Shown here piece after piece: positions 45,570-54,964 of a stretch of 64,000 nucleotides of DNA (the first letter of the stretch is position 1; each line of letters starts with the position of its first letter). A program made the translations under genes and the position numbers. Origin of the DNA: Deltaproteobacteria bacterium YD0425bin51 (GTDB lineage Bacteria > Desulfobacterota > Desulfobacteria > Desulfobacterales > YD0425bin51); assembly GCA_002753225.1 (NCBI GenBank), contig PDZS01000006.1, positions 62,001 through 126,000 of the forward strand, written 5' to 3'. The notes below the pieces were generated by a model, which did no database searches, was not told the DNA's origin, and saw only the letters and a program-made list of their open reading frames with translations.

Positions 45570-47555
45570 GTGAGAAATAATATAATTGGAATAATTTTAG
45601 AAAAAAATAAAAAGACTTATCTTTCATATAATAAATTCAGAAAAAAAATATTTTCTGAGCTAGCTCCTAAAGAAAGTGAGGTTATTTTATATCTTCTTCC
45701 ATGGCTCCTATCCATAAATTATATTGGAGTACCTGGCTATGTAGATGAACTTCTTTCCCCTTTTAGAGTTTTTAATGTTGATAATGAAGATGTTAGAAAG
45801 AGAGAAAGAATTTTTAGAAAAATGTTTGATATTAACATAAAAGAAACTCTTTTAAAACCTCCTCCTAAATATTATCCAATTCATGGTATATATACAATTG
45901 GAAGTGTTGGGTCAATTGCCCAAACTTCAAACTCTGACTGTGATATATGGATTTGTTATGACAGAAATGAAATATCTGGTAAAGCTTTAGTTTATTTAGA
46001 AAAAAAACTTAATCTCATTAAAAGCTGGCTTGATAACAATATTAAAATGCCAATATACTTTTTTCTTTCTGATGTTAATGATATAAAAAACGGAGTTTTT
46101 GGAAGTGTTGATTCTGAAAGCTCAGGGAGTGCCCAGCGAAATATTTTAAAAGAAGAGTTCTACAGAACAACTATTTTAATATGCGGTAAAATACCAATAT
46201 GGTGGGTTTGTTATGATGAAAGTTATCCTATAAATTATGAACAAGCTGTTCGCGCAACTCAGGATGAAATATATGATGGTTATGATTTAATCGATTTTGG
46301 TAATATAGAGAGAATTGAGCAGACTGAATATTTTGGCGCAGCTCTTTGGCAGTTTCATAAATCTCTGTCAAATCCTTTAAAATCAATAATTAAAATGGTT
46401 TTACTAAAAATGCTCTTGGACGCTCATGAAGACAAAATTATGTGCAGCAGACTGAGAAGAGAAGTCTTAAACAAGGGGGCAACACCTTCATTATTTCCTG
46501 ATCCTACAGCGTTTACCTTGCTTTTTATATTTAAATATTATGAAGGGAGAAAAAAAGGGGAGCTGAAATTTTTAAAAGACTGTTTTTATATTAGATGTGA
46601 TGTAAAACCTTATGATGAAAATCAATCCATTAAAAATAAACTTATTAATGATTTATTTAAGGATTATCCAATAGAACTTACATCAAGAAGACATCTTAAT
46701 AATTTTACTTCATGGGATTTTAATAAACAGATTGAATGGGGAAAAGAACTGGTTAAATTTTTACTTCAGACTTATAAGGAAATTTTTAACCTTTATACCG
46801 GTACAGTTAGTGAAATAGATAAAAAAGATTTAACTATTTTAGGGAGAATTATTGCTGCGGCTTATCATCAAAAGGACTTGAAAATTCCAGTAATTTATAA
46901 ACCTACTGATTCTTTAAATCTTTCTCATTTAACCTTCGCTTTTGAAGATAACATGTGGTATGTTTTTCCTGGTCATTCTGCTCCAGTTGATAGTAATACA
47001 AAATCTTTAATGAAGGGTAGGGCGCTTATATCAAACTCTGATATTGTATATCTTACAGCATATATTGTATGGAATAATCTTTTTTTAGAAAATTGGATGC
47101 ATATGGCACCTAATTCTTCAGGTGTTACAATTCAAGAGGTTATAAACCTTGGAAATAAGATAAAGAGTATGATGCTAACATATAATACATCAGTTGTTGA
47201 GCGGAATAATTATTTGAAAAAAGAGCGAATATCAAAAATGATAGTGGTTGTTAGCTTTGAAAATTTATCAGAAGAAAAAGATATCAATAATTTTTGTGTT
47301 ATTTATAAAAATAATTGGGGTGAAGTATTTGTATTGAGGCTTAATTCAAAACATAAGCTTGCTGCTTTTTTGAAAAAAAATATAAATCAAAAATCGAAAG
47401 TTGAAACTTATTGTTATTTACAGAAAAGTGCTAAATATTATGATAAAATAATTGAAAGAACAAAAAAAATTATCTCATCATCTTTAGGTAATGGGCATGG
47501 TAGCAGCACTAATTTATTTATACTTGGAGAACATCCAATAGTTTATATAGATTAG
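45570..47555 (+). CDS. cyaA: Class I (enterobacterial-type) adenylate cyclase, short form
   Basis: A 661-residue protein starting with GTG at 45570 (weak upstream AGAG). The catalytic nucleotidyltransferase motif is GSVGSIAQTSNSDCDIWICYD, with the metal-binding D123-x-D125. It is followed by the class I blocks 'KSWLDNNIKMPIYFFLSDVND' (split region), 'GSAQRNILKEEFYRT' and 'PIWWVCYDE'. It makes cAMP from ATP. E. coli CyaA is ~848 residues, so the C-terminal regulatory part is shorter here. Class I cyclases are best known from gamma-proteobacteria. cNMP-type domains occur in the metallo-beta-lactamase protein of this window. It diverges from the small Cys protein by 51 bp. Confidence 0.9.
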   Translation: MRNNIIGIILEKNKKTYLSYNKFRKKIFSELAPKESEVILYLLPWLLSINYIGVPGYVDELLSPFRVFNVDNEDVRKRERIFRKMFDINIKETLLKPPPKYYPIHGIYTIGSVGSIAQTSNSDCDIWICYDRNEISGKALVYLEKKLNLIKSWLDNNIKMPIYFFLSDVNDIKNGVFGSVDSESSGSAQRNILKEEFYRTTILICGKIPIWWVCYDESYPINYEQAVRATQDEIYDGYDLIDFGNIERIEQTEYFGAALWQFHKSLSNPLKSIIKMVLLKMLLDAHEDKIMCSRLRREVLNKGATPSLFPDPTAFTLLFIFKYYEGRKKGELKFLKDCFYIRCDVKPYDENQSIKNKLINDLFKDYPIELTSRRHLNNFTSWDFNKQIEWGKELVKFLLQTYKEIFNLYTGTVSEIDKKDLTILGRIIAAAYHQKDLKIPVIYKPTDSLNLSHLTFAFEDNMWYVFPGHSAPVDSNTKSLMKGRALISNSDIVYLTAYIVWNNLFLENWMHMAPNSSGVTIQEVINLGNKIKSMMLTYNTSVVERNNYLKKERISKMIVVVSFENLSEEKDINNFCVIYKNNWGEVFVLRLNSKHKLAAFLKKNINQKSKVETYCYLQKSAKYYDKIIERTKKIISSSLGNGHGSSTNLFILGEHPIVYID

Positions 47556-47584
47556 ATTAATAAAACAATTAAAGGAGGATACTT

Positions 47585-48442
47585 ATGAAGAGATGTAAAA
47601 TATTATTTTTTATTTTTTCTATTGTTTTAGTTAGCTTTAGTATATCAGAATCTGCAGAGGACCTAGTTGAACAAGTAGGGAGTGGCAGTATTAATTGGAC
47701 AGACGGAATTATTGTAGCAACCGGAATTGGCGCTCCTCCAGAGCAGTATTATGGTAAACCCAATGCAAGGCCTATGGCATTGCAGGCTGCAAAAATAGAT
47801 GCTTTGCGTAAAATGCTTGAAGTAGTAAACGGTGTTAGAATTAATTCAACTACAGTTGTTAAAAATTTTGCTGTTGATAATGATACAGTAGTTTCAGAGG
47901 TACAGGGTCTCATTAAAGGTGCAAAGGTTGTAAATCAGCAATATATGTCTGATGGTACGGTAGAAGTAAAAGTAGAGCTTAATATGAGAGATCAGTTTGC
48001 TCAAATAATGCTCCCAGATGATATTAAAGATATACCTAGTGTTACTCCAACAGAACCTGCTTCTAATAATGTAAGTACAACGCCCAATGTCCTTACTTCT
48101 GGAAAATATACAGGATTAGTAGTTGATGCAAGAGGACTTAAAGCAAAACCTGCTATGTCTCCTAAAATATTAGATGAAAATAAGCAAGAAGTTTATGGCT
48201 CAAGCTCTGTAGACCGTGAATATGCTGTTAAACAGGGGTTATGCGGTTATGCTAAAGACATAGTTTCTGCAAAAAAAAATGAGCGAGTTGCTGGTTCACC
48301 TCTTGTTGTTAAAGGAATAAAAGTAGATGGAGCAGGCAAATCTGATATCATTATAAGTAATGCTGATGCAAATATCTTAAAGAATTCTTCTGATAACGCA
48401 TCTATTATGCAGCAATGCAGAGTAATGATCGTTGTCGACTAA
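47585..48442 (+). CDS. LPP20-like exported protein
   Basis: A 285-residue protein with a strong RBS (AGGAGG) and a Sec signal peptide (~1-23). Residues ~45-140 match the LPP20/FlgT-N-like pattern: 'QAAKIDALRKMLEVVNGVRI', then 'VQGLIKGAKVV' and 'DGTVEVKVELNM'. A low-complexity Thr/Pro/Asn linker and a C-terminal beta domain ('YTGLVVDARGLKAKPAMSP') follow. It is an envelope-located protein of unknown biochemical role. It is the first gene of an operon of envelope and membrane-stress genes. Confidence 0.8.
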   Translation: MKRCKILFFIFSIVLVSFSISESAEDLVEQVGSGSINWTDGIIVATGIGAPPEQYYGKPNARPMALQAAKIDALRKMLEVVNGVRINSTTVVKNFAVDNDTVVSEVQGLIKGAKVVNQQYMSDGTVEVKVELNMRDQFAQIMLPDDIKDIPSVTPTEPASNNVSTTPNVLTSGKYTGLVVDARGLKAKPAMSPKILDENKQEVYGSSSVDREYAVKQGLCGYAKDIVSAKKNERVAGSPLVVKGIKVDGAGKSDIIISNADANILKNSSDNASIMQQCRVMIVVD

Positions 48443-48466
48443 TATATTTAATTTTATGGAGGAATT

Positions 48467-49618
48467 ATGTCAAAAATATTATCAGTTGTTGTAGCAATTA
48501 GTCTATTATTTTTTCTATCATGCGTTCCAAAACCAAAACCTCCAGAGGCAGAATTAGATACCCCTGAACATCATGTTTCAAATGGAAATAAATTATTTGA
48601 TAATGGAAAAATTGATGATGCTTTTTATGAATTTAATAGAGCAAAAGAATTATCTCCCAAATATTGTTTAGCTTATGTTGGACTAGGACTTGTTTACGGG
48701 GCTAGAGGAGAATATAAAAAGAGTTTATCATCCCTTGAAGATGCAGATGACTACGCTAAAGGAAATGAGGAAATTGTAGCAGTAAATATTGCTTATATGC
48801 GTGTTTATATCATGGGAGAACAAAAGATTCATAAAAACTGGCTTAAAGAGGTTGAGAGCAAATTTAAAAAAGCAGCAAAGCTTTCTCCTGATAATTCTGC
48901 TCCTTATTTTTATATGGGTGAAGCCTATAAAAATTCTTTTGAATTTTCACAGGCTACTGCTCAATTTAAAAAAGTTCTTGATTTAAACAAAGATTTTGTG
49001 AAAGAAGCAGATAAAGAGTATGCTGCTATTCAAAAAATTGAAAGAGCAATGCCAGGTTCAAAAGTAGCACAAAAAATAGCTTTGCTTACCAGCATAACAA
49101 GGGCTGATGTGGCTGCTCTTTTTATTGAAGAATTAAAAGTTGATGAGTTATTTACAAAAAGAACACCTAAGAATTTTGATACTTCATTTAAAAGCCCTGA
49201 TCGATTAAATGATTCTACTAATGAAACAAACAAACTAAAAGCCAATGATATTGAAAATCATGTACTTAAAGTTGATATTGAGGCAGTCATAGCATTAGGT
49301 ATTAAAGGACTTGAGCCTTTTTCAGATGGTACTTTTCAGCCTGATAAAATGATAAATAGAGCAGAATTTGCAATGATGATTGAAGATATAATAATGAAAA
49401 TTAAAGGTGATGACAGTTTGTCAACTAAATTCATTGGAGAATCCTCCCCTTTTCCTGATCTGAGAAGTGATTTGCCATATTTTAATGCTGTGATGGTTTG
49501 TACAACAAGAAATATTATGGAAACAGTAAACAAAAGCACAGGTGAATTTGATCCACAGGCTCTTGTTTCAGGCGCAGACGCCATGTTAAGTATTAGAACA
49601 CTTAAATCGCAACTTTAA
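48467..49618 (+). CDS. Lipoprotein with TPRs and C-terminal S-layer-homology-like domain
   Basis: A 383-residue protein with the lipobox FFLSC. TPR units run ~30-190 ('YCLAYVGLGLVYGARGEYKKS', in part). Residues ~265-380 resemble SLH domains ('DIEAVIALGIKGLEPFSDGTF', in part, plus 'INRAEFAMMIEDI'). SLH domains normally bind cell-wall polymers, and in Gram-negatives they also occur in outer-membrane-linked proteins. It probably acts as an envelope scaffold. It lies 24 bp after the LPP20-like gene and 11 bp before the FecR gene. Confidence 0.82.
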   Translation: MSKILSVVVAISLLFFLSCVPKPKPPEAELDTPEHHVSNGNKLFDNGKIDDAFYEFNRAKELSPKYCLAYVGLGLVYGARGEYKKSLSSLEDADDYAKGNEEIVAVNIAYMRVYIMGEQKIHKNWLKEVESKFKKAAKLSPDNSAPYFYMGEAYKNSFEFSQATAQFKKVLDLNKDFVKEADKEYAAIQKIERAMPGSKVAQKIALLTSITRADVAALFIEELKVDELFTKRTPKNFDTSFKSPDRLNDSTNETNKLKANDIENHVLKVDIEAVIALGIKGLEPFSDGTFQPDKMINRAEFAMMIEDIIMKIKGDDSLSTKFIGESSPFPDLRSDLPYFNAVMVCTTRNIMETVNKSTGEFDPQALVSGADAMLSIRTLKSQL

Positions 49619-49629
49619 GAGGTTTTTTT

Positions 49630-50376
49630 ATGAATATTTTAATTTTATTTTTAATATTATTATTTTCCTGCCATGTAGATGCAGCTAACCCTTTATCTGT
49701 TGAAATGGGTGGAGAAAAAGCTCAAGTTATTGTTTTAGAAGGGAAAGCTTCTGCAGTAAAAAAAGGAACAAATGATACTAGAAAATTATCAAGGGGCGAG
49801 TTTGTTTTTGCAGGAGACAGAATTACAACTGACAAGAATTCAAGAATAGCTTTAAAGCTTCCAGATGGAAGTTTTATGCGCTTTGATGAACAGACTACAT
49901 TTGAGCTTAACTCTGCTTCTTTTGATAATGATGAAAGAAATGTTAATGTGAAAATGATTTTTGGTAAAACATGGGCAAAAGTTGCTAAATTTTTTGGAAA
50001 GAAAAATCGTTTTGCTGTATCAACTCCAACTGCAACAGCAGGGGTAAGAGGTACTGTATATAGAGTTAATGTGCAAAAAAATAAGATGGTGACAGTTAAG
50101 GTTTATACTGGTGAAGTAGCTGTAGAAGGCAAAAAAGGAGAAGGGGGCGGATCTGATGACAGTGCAAAATCTCCTTATTATACATCAGCTCCTAAACCAA
50201 TTGCTGGGCCTCACCCTGTTTCTATGGAAGAGTGGACTTATATTGTAAAATCAATGCAGCAAATTGATGTTAACCCTGACGGATCAGTAAGAAAGCCTTT
50301 TTCTTTTTCACCTAAAGACGATTTAGATGACTGGGTTCGTTGGAACAAAAAATTAGATGAACAACAAAATTTATAA
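49630..50376 (+). CDS. FecR-domain exported protein
   Basis: A 248-residue protein with a signal peptide (cleavage near DAA, ~21). The FecR domain (~35-165) has the typical 'VFAGDRITTDKNSRIALKL' and 'FEL.SASF' strands, then 'AVSTPTATAGVRGTVYRV' and 'TVKVYTGEVAVEG'. In this stand-alone exported form, without an FecA or sigma-factor partner nearby, the domain is more likely structural or a ligand sensor than a classical anti-sigma system. A Gly/Asp-rich patch follows, then a C-terminal helical tail. It is in the middle of the envelope operon, 24 bp before pspA. Confidence 0.88.
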   Translation: MNILILFLILLFSCHVDAANPLSVEMGGEKAQVIVLEGKASAVKKGTNDTRKLSRGEFVFAGDRITTDKNSRIALKLPDGSFMRFDEQTTFELNSASFDNDERNVNVKMIFGKTWAKVAKFFGKKNRFAVSTPTATAGVRGTVYRVNVQKNKMVTVKVYTGEVAVEGKKGEGGGSDDSAKSPYYTSAPKPIAGPHPVSMEEWTYIVKSMQQIDVNPDGSVRKPFSFSPKDDLDDWVRWNKKLDEQQNL

Positions 50377-50400
50377 TTAGAATCTAAGGAGAGGTTTTGT

Positions 50401-51093
50401 ATGATTGCTGGAAAATTTTGGAGCGCAATTCGAGCTCAATTAAATAAACTTGCTAATTTTTTTTGGAAACAGGATCCCATTGCCCAGATGCAATATGAAT
50501 ATGATAGGTCTGTTGCCCAATTAAAAGAAGGACGGGAAGGTTTAGAACAGTACAGAGGTTTGGTTGAACGTGTAGCAAGACAGGTTAATGAAACAGAAAA
50601 ACGAGTGCAAATGATGACCTCTAAAATTAAAAATTATTTGCAGATGGGAGATAGAAAAACAGCAGGTGAGCTTGCAATTCAGTTGGAGGATAGCAAAAGA
50701 GATTTAGAAGAAAATAGACAACAGCTTGAAATGCATGAAAAAGCATATCAAAACAATGTGGAAAAAATTAAATTCTCAACAAAGAATCTTGTTGCCATTC
50801 GTGAAAAAATAAAAAAATATGAAGCTGAGCTAAAAATGTCCCATTCTGAAGCAGAAATCGCTAAATTAACGCAAACTTTTAATTTTAATTTGACAACTGA
50901 TTTTGGTGAACTTGAACAGGTTGTTCAGGATAAAATAGATGTAAATAGAGGAAAAGTGAGAGTTGCAGCAGATTTATCAGAAGAAGGACTAGAACAAATC
51001 AGGGCTGAAAAGGCATTGCAAGAATCTATGGCTGAGGATTTACTTATCAAATTTGAAAAAGAAAATGTTATGTTAATTGAACAACAAAAATAG
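50401..51093 (+). CDS. pspA: PspA/IM30-family (ESCRT-III-like) membrane-stress protein
   Basis: A 230-residue protein, almost entirely long helices. The N-terminus has a hydrophobic/aromatic amphipathic start ('FWSAIRAQLNKLANFFWKQ'). The 'DPIAQMQYEYDRSVAQLKEG' region and a continuous coiled coil (~30-175) are typical of PspA/Vipp1. Family members polymerise on membranes to stabilise them. The usual PspF/PspB/PspC partners are absent. Instead it sits between a FecR gene and a solute-binding/VWA gene, 11 bp before the latter. That suggests a distinct membrane-maintenance module. Confidence 0.85.
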   Translation: MIAGKFWSAIRAQLNKLANFFWKQDPIAQMQYEYDRSVAQLKEGREGLEQYRGLVERVARQVNETEKRVQMMTSKIKNYLQMGDRKTAGELAIQLEDSKRDLEENRQQLEMHEKAYQNNVEKIKFSTKNLVAIREKIKKYEAELKMSHSEAEIAKLTQTFNFNLTTDFGELEQVVQDKIDVNRGKVRVAADLSEEGLEQIRAEKALQESMAEDLLIKFEKENVMLIEQQK

Positions 51094-51104
51094 AGGGCAA
51101 AAAA

Positions 51105-52793
51105 ATGACTGGTAAACCAAAACCTGCATTTTGGATAGTAGTAGCTCTTGTAGTAATAGGACTCACAAGCTTTTCTTTATATAGGGCAAAAGCCATAAAA
51201 AAGAGCGATACAGGAGTAACAATAAATGATGTTTCTAATTCATCAGCTTTAGGAATATCTTTTTATACATCTAGTGCAAAGAAGACTTGGATTGATGAGA
51301 TGATTAAAGAGTTTCATGCAAGTAATAAAAATATTAAAATAAAAGCATTTCATGGAAATTCAGGCGATAATTTAGATGATCTTAAAGCAGGAAAAATAAA
51401 ACCAGATATTTGGTCACCAGGAGATGAATCTTGGCTCCAGCTTGCATTATCTTATTATAGAGACGTTAAACAAAAAGTTTTGTTTGAAGAATATAAACCT
51501 TTGGTTAATATACCTTTGATTATTGCCATGTGGGAGCCAATGGCAAAAGTTTTAGGATATCCTAAACCCATTTCATGGAAAGATATTTATAATGTAGCAT
51601 CAAAAGAAGAAGGTTGGACAGCTCTTGGTCATTCTGAATGGGGTAAATTTAGATGGGGGCATGCTCATCCTGATGCAAATTCAGGTTTTTTGACTATTAT
51701 TTCTGAAATATATGCAGCACTGAATAAAACAGAAGGTATAACTACAGATGACTTAAAAAAGCCTGAAGTTATTTCTTTTTTACATGACTTTGAGAGTGCA
51801 GTCGAGCATTATGGTTTATCTAATACATGGATTGACGATATTATGCATATAAAAGGACCAAGTTATCTTTCTGCAACAGTACAATATGAAAACACAATTA
51901 TAGAAACAAATGCAAAACATAAAAATAAACCTTTTAAACTAGTAGCTATTTATCCTACAGAAGGAAATATCTGGACAAGGCATCCTATTGCAATTTTAGA
52001 TGGGGAATGGATGACTCCAGAGAAAAAAGAGGCATGTAAAAAATTTATTGATTTTCTTTTGAGTAAAGATGCTCAAACCAAAGCTATGAAAATGGGTTTA
52101 AGGCCTATTATAAAAGATATTGTAATTGAAAGCCCTTTTGATGAAGAACATGGAGTTATTGACAAAGTAAATTCTGATAAAGCTTTTACTGTTCCTGATG
52201 AGAGCGTTTTAAAAAGAATAAGAGATTTATGGGAGGATGTAAAAGTTCCAGCTACTGTTATTCTTGTTATAGATATATCTGGAAGTATGAAAGGAGAGCC
52301 AATAGATAGTGCAAAACAAGGAGCAGTCCAATTTATTAAAGCAATGAAGCCAAGGGATGAATTAAAAGTAGTAGTTTTCAATAACATTATTACAACTCTC
52401 TCAGATATGTGTTCTATACAACAGTGTGGAGAGGGAGTTATAAGTCGTATTCAAGGAATTTTTGCAGATAGAGGTACAGCTCTTTATGATGCAATGGCAA
52501 AGTGTTATGTGGAATTATCAAAATTAAAAAAGGATAACCCTAAACGGAGATATAATCTTCTTATTTTATCAGATGGTAAAGATACAGCAAGCTCAACAAG
52601 AAGGGATGACTTTGTAGATATGCTTCCGCGAGGTGAAGATTATAATGTTCCAAAGATTTATTCAATTGCTTATGGCTCTGAAGCTGATAAAGACTTACTT
52701 GCTGAAATATCAAATAAAACCAATGGACGTCTTTTTATAAGCTCTCCAGAAGAGATTGTTAAAACTTATAAAGAACTTAGCGCAAATTTTTAA
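51105..52793 (+). CDS. Membrane-anchored solute-binding/von Willebrand factor A fusion
   Basis: A 562-residue protein with an N-terminal membrane anchor (~9-25). A family-11-type extracellular solute-binding fold follows (~50-355: 'LGISFYTSSAKKTWIDEMIK', then 'KPDIWSPGDESWLQLA', then 'HAHPDANSGFLTI'). A VWA domain (~380-560) has a complete MIDAS: D389-I-S-G-S in VIDISGSMKGE, Thr in DRGTALYD, and Asp in ILSDGKD. It probably binds a ligand or protein outside the cytoplasmic membrane in a metal-dependent way. It is co-transcribed with pspA and a coiled-coil membrane protein (3-bp gap). Confidence 0.88.
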   Translation: MTGKPKPAFWIVVALVVIGLTSFSLYRAKAIKKSDTGVTINDVSNSSALGISFYTSSAKKTWIDEMIKEFHASNKNIKIKAFHGNSGDNLDDLKAGKIKPDIWSPGDESWLQLALSYYRDVKQKVLFEEYKPLVNIPLIIAMWEPMAKVLGYPKPISWKDIYNVASKEEGWTALGHSEWGKFRWGHAHPDANSGFLTIISEIYAALNKTEGITTDDLKKPEVISFLHDFESAVEHYGLSNTWIDDIMHIKGPSYLSATVQYENTIIETNAKHKNKPFKLVAIYPTEGNIWTRHPIAILDGEWMTPEKKEACKKFIDFLLSKDAQTKAMKMGLRPIIKDIVIESPFDEEHGVIDKVNSDKAFTVPDESVLKRIRDLWEDVKVPATVILVIDISGSMKGEPIDSAKQGAVQFIKAMKPRDELKVVVFNNIITTLSDMCSIQQCGEGVISRIQGIFADRGTALYDAMAKCYVELSKLKKDNPKRRYNLLILSDGKDTASSTRRDDFVDMLPRGEDYNVPKIYSIAYGSEADKDLLAEISNKTNGRLFISSPEEIVKTYKELSANF

Positions 52794-52796
52794 TTT

Positions 52797-53651
52797 ATGA
52801 ATATTCTTAAATATAGTTTAAAAGCATTTCTTTTTCACTGGAATTTGCTATTTGTAGGTTCTGGAGCATCTTTCGGTATTATATTAGGATATCCTGATAT
52901 AGTTCTTCCAATATTGGGAGCTTTAGAAGTAATTTATATAGCACTTCTTGCTACTAACACACGTTTTCAGTCTTACATAGATAGACAAGAAGGTAAAGAC
53001 ACAATTGAATCTATAGATTCTTTTAATAAAGCAGATACTATGCTTATTTCTTTGAAGAAAATAGACCGTGATAGATTTAACAGGCTTAAAAATAAATGTA
53101 TTGAATTATCTAACATTGCAGAAAAAATTAGTCCAAATTCAGACGAGGACCCTCTTGGAATTAAAGAAATTCAAATAAATAATATAAATAAGCTCTTATG
53201 GATATACTTAAAATTACTTTTTATCAAAAATGCAATGGATAGTTTTTTTGCCACAACTAAAAAAGAAGATATTGAAGCAAATATAGAAAAAACAAAAGAT
53301 AGGCTTTTAAGCTTAGGAGAAAAAGATGATATTGCAAAAGCCAAGCAAAAAAATTCCCTTCAAGATACGCTAACAACACTGGAGTTAAGGCTTAAGAATT
53401 ATAAAGAGGCTTTAGAGAACTATGACTTTATAGGTTTAGAGATTGATAGATTAGATTCAAAAATAGCTAGTATTGCAGAGACTAGCATAAATAGACAAGA
53501 GCCAGATATTATAACTGGTGAAATAGACGTTGTTTCACACTCCATCAAACAAACAGAAAAAGCAATGACAGAACTTGGCTTTATTTCCAACCTTTCTTTA
53601 GAAGAAGAAGATACACCTTATCTTTTAACTTCTACATCAAAAAATTATTAA
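52797..53651 (+). CDS. Inner-membrane protein with long cytoplasmic coiled coil, unknown function
   Basis: A 284-residue protein. Two membrane helices lie at ~12-55 (the segment around 'LLFVGSGASFGIILGYPD' and 'ILGALEVIYIALLAT'). Helical, charged coiled-coil sequence follows to ~240 ('DRLLSLGEKDDIAKAKQK'). No family was recognised. It starts 3 bp after the VWA fusion gene and closes the envelope operon, so it likely works with that protein and with PspA. The cytoplasmic coiled coil could bind PspA filaments; this is inference from position. Confidence 0.75.
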   Translation: MNILKYSLKAFLFHWNLLFVGSGASFGIILGYPDIVLPILGALEVIYIALLATNTRFQSYIDRQEGKDTIESIDSFNKADTMLISLKKIDRDRFNRLKNKCIELSNIAEKISPNSDEDPLGIKEIQINNINKLLWIYLKLLFIKNAMDSFFATTKKEDIEANIEKTKDRLLSLGEKDDIAKAKQKNSLQDTLTTLELRLKNYKEALENYDFIGLEIDRLDSKIASIAETSINRQEPDIITGEIDVVSHSIKQTEKAMTELGFISNLSLEEEDTPYLLTSTSKNY

Positions 53652-53673
53652 TAATTACTTCCATGTCTTAATA

Positions 53674-53696
53674 ATAATCGATATTTTTACGATTAT
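53674..53696. promoter_or_regulatory. Inverted repeat before the restriction operon
   Basis: Perfect 7-bp arms, ATAATCG (53674-53680) and CGATTAT (53690-53696), with a 9-bp A/T spacer, about 20 bp upstream of the hsdM start. There is no T-run, so an operator for control of the restriction operon is more likely than a terminator. Support is only symmetry and position. Confidence 0.3.
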
Positions 53697-53716
53697 AGTT
53701 TATCGGAGAGCAAAAA

Positions 53717-54964
53717 ATGGCAAAAGCCAAAAAAAATGAAAATGAACAAGAGCCAATAGAAAAACAGCTTTGGAAATCTGCGGATAAGCTCAGAAAAAAC
53801 ATAGATGCCGCAGAATATAAGCATATTGTTTTGGGATTAATCTTTCTGAAATATATATCGTATGCTTTTGAAGAATTACACAACAAGTTAAAAGAAGGTA
53901 AAGGTGAATATCAAGGGGCTGATCCCGAAGACAAAGATGAATATAAAGCAGAGAATGTATTCTTTGTTCCTGAAAAAGCTCGCTGGTCTTATCTACAATC
54001 CAAAGCCAAGTTGCCAGAAATCGGAAAATTTGTGGATAATGCAATGGATATCATTGAAAAGGACAATCCAACGCTTAAGGATGTGTTACCAAAAGTTTTT
54101 GCCAGAGGAAACCTTGACCCTACCAATCTTGGCGGTTTGATTGATCTTATCGGAAACATTGCTTTAGGTGACGCAAAAGCCAGAAGTGCTGACGTTCTTG
54201 GGCATGTATTTGAGTATTTTCTCGGAGAATTTGCTTTAGCCGAAGGGAAAAAAGGCGGACAATTCTACACCCCAAGAAGCGTTGTAGAATTATTAGTTGA
54301 GATGTTAGAGCCATATAAAGGACGTGTATTTGACCCCTGTTGCGCTTCTGGAGGCATGTTTGTCCAGTCGGAAAAGTTTGTCGCAGACCATCAGGGAAAA
54401 GTAAGCGATATTTCCATTTATGGTCAGGAAAGCAATCAAACCACATGGCGACTGGCAAAGATGAATCTCGCCATACGCGGTATAGACAGTTCACAGGTAA
54501 AATGGAATAACGAAGGTTCATTTTTAAATGATGCTCACAGGGACCTTAAAGCAGATTATGTTATTGCCAATCCTCCATTTAATGACAGCGATTGGAGCGG
54601 AGATTTGCTTAGAAAAGACGGCAGATGGAAATACGGCACACCGCCGACAGGAAGAACCCGCGAACTTTCGCAAGAAGATATACAAAAAATTGCTGGAACA
54701 TATCACAATTGGCGCAATCCCAACGGTAGCTATGAAGATATCAAAGGTTTTTGCAATTCCGCATCTGTTGCGAGGGTCAGAGAACTTGATTACGTGCTGA
54801 CACCGGGCAGATATGTAGGACTGCCTGATGATGAGGATGATTTTAATTTTAATGAGAGATGGACAAAGCTGAAAGCAGAATTTGAAGAGCAGTTAAAAGA
54901 AGAGGAAAAGCTCAATGTGCTGATTTTAAAAAACCTTGCTAAAGTTGAGGTAAAAAATGGCTGA
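53717..54964 (+). CDS. hsdM: Type I restriction-modification DNA methyltransferase HsdM, internally deleted
   Basis: 415 residues, versus ~500-540 usual. The helical N-terminal domain (~10-140) is normal. The SAM site '[13 protein letters not shown]' (~203-215) and catalytic NPPF (~284) are intact. At residue ~312 (near base 54652) 'KYGTPPTG' joins directly to '[20 protein letters not shown]'. In normal HsdM about 110 residues lie between these blocks ('NANFAWVQHFI' through 'LFIDARKMG'), covering the strands after motif IV. The frame is preserved. The protein is probably unable to methylate DNA, although it could still assemble. It is preceded by RBS CGGAGAG. The next gene overlaps it by 8 bp. 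Confidence 0.88.
   Translation: MAKAKKNENEQEPIEKQLWKSADKLRKNIDAAEYKHIVLGLIFLKYISYAFEELHNKLKEGKGEYQGADPEDKDEYKAENVFFVPEKARWSYLQSKAKLPEIGKFVDNAMDIIEKDNPTLKDVLPKVFARGNLDPTNLGGLIDLIGNIALGDAKARSADVLGHVFEYFLGEFALAEGKKGGQFYTPRSVVELLVEMLEPYKGRVFDPCCASGGMFVQSEKFVADHQGKVSDISIYGQESNQTTWRLAKMNLAIRGIDSSQVKWNNEGSFLNDAHRDLKADYVIANPPFNDSDWSGDLLRKDGRWKYGTPPTGRTRELSQEDIQKIAGTYHNWRNPNGSYEDIKGFCNSASVARVRELDYVLTPGRYVGLPDDEDDFNFNERWTKLKAEFEEQLKEEEKLNVLILKNLAKVEVKNG

Noticed and set aside
54147..54521. Minus-strand 124-codon ORF over hsdM
   Set aside because: It is antisense to conserved methylase motifs; composition is shadow-like.
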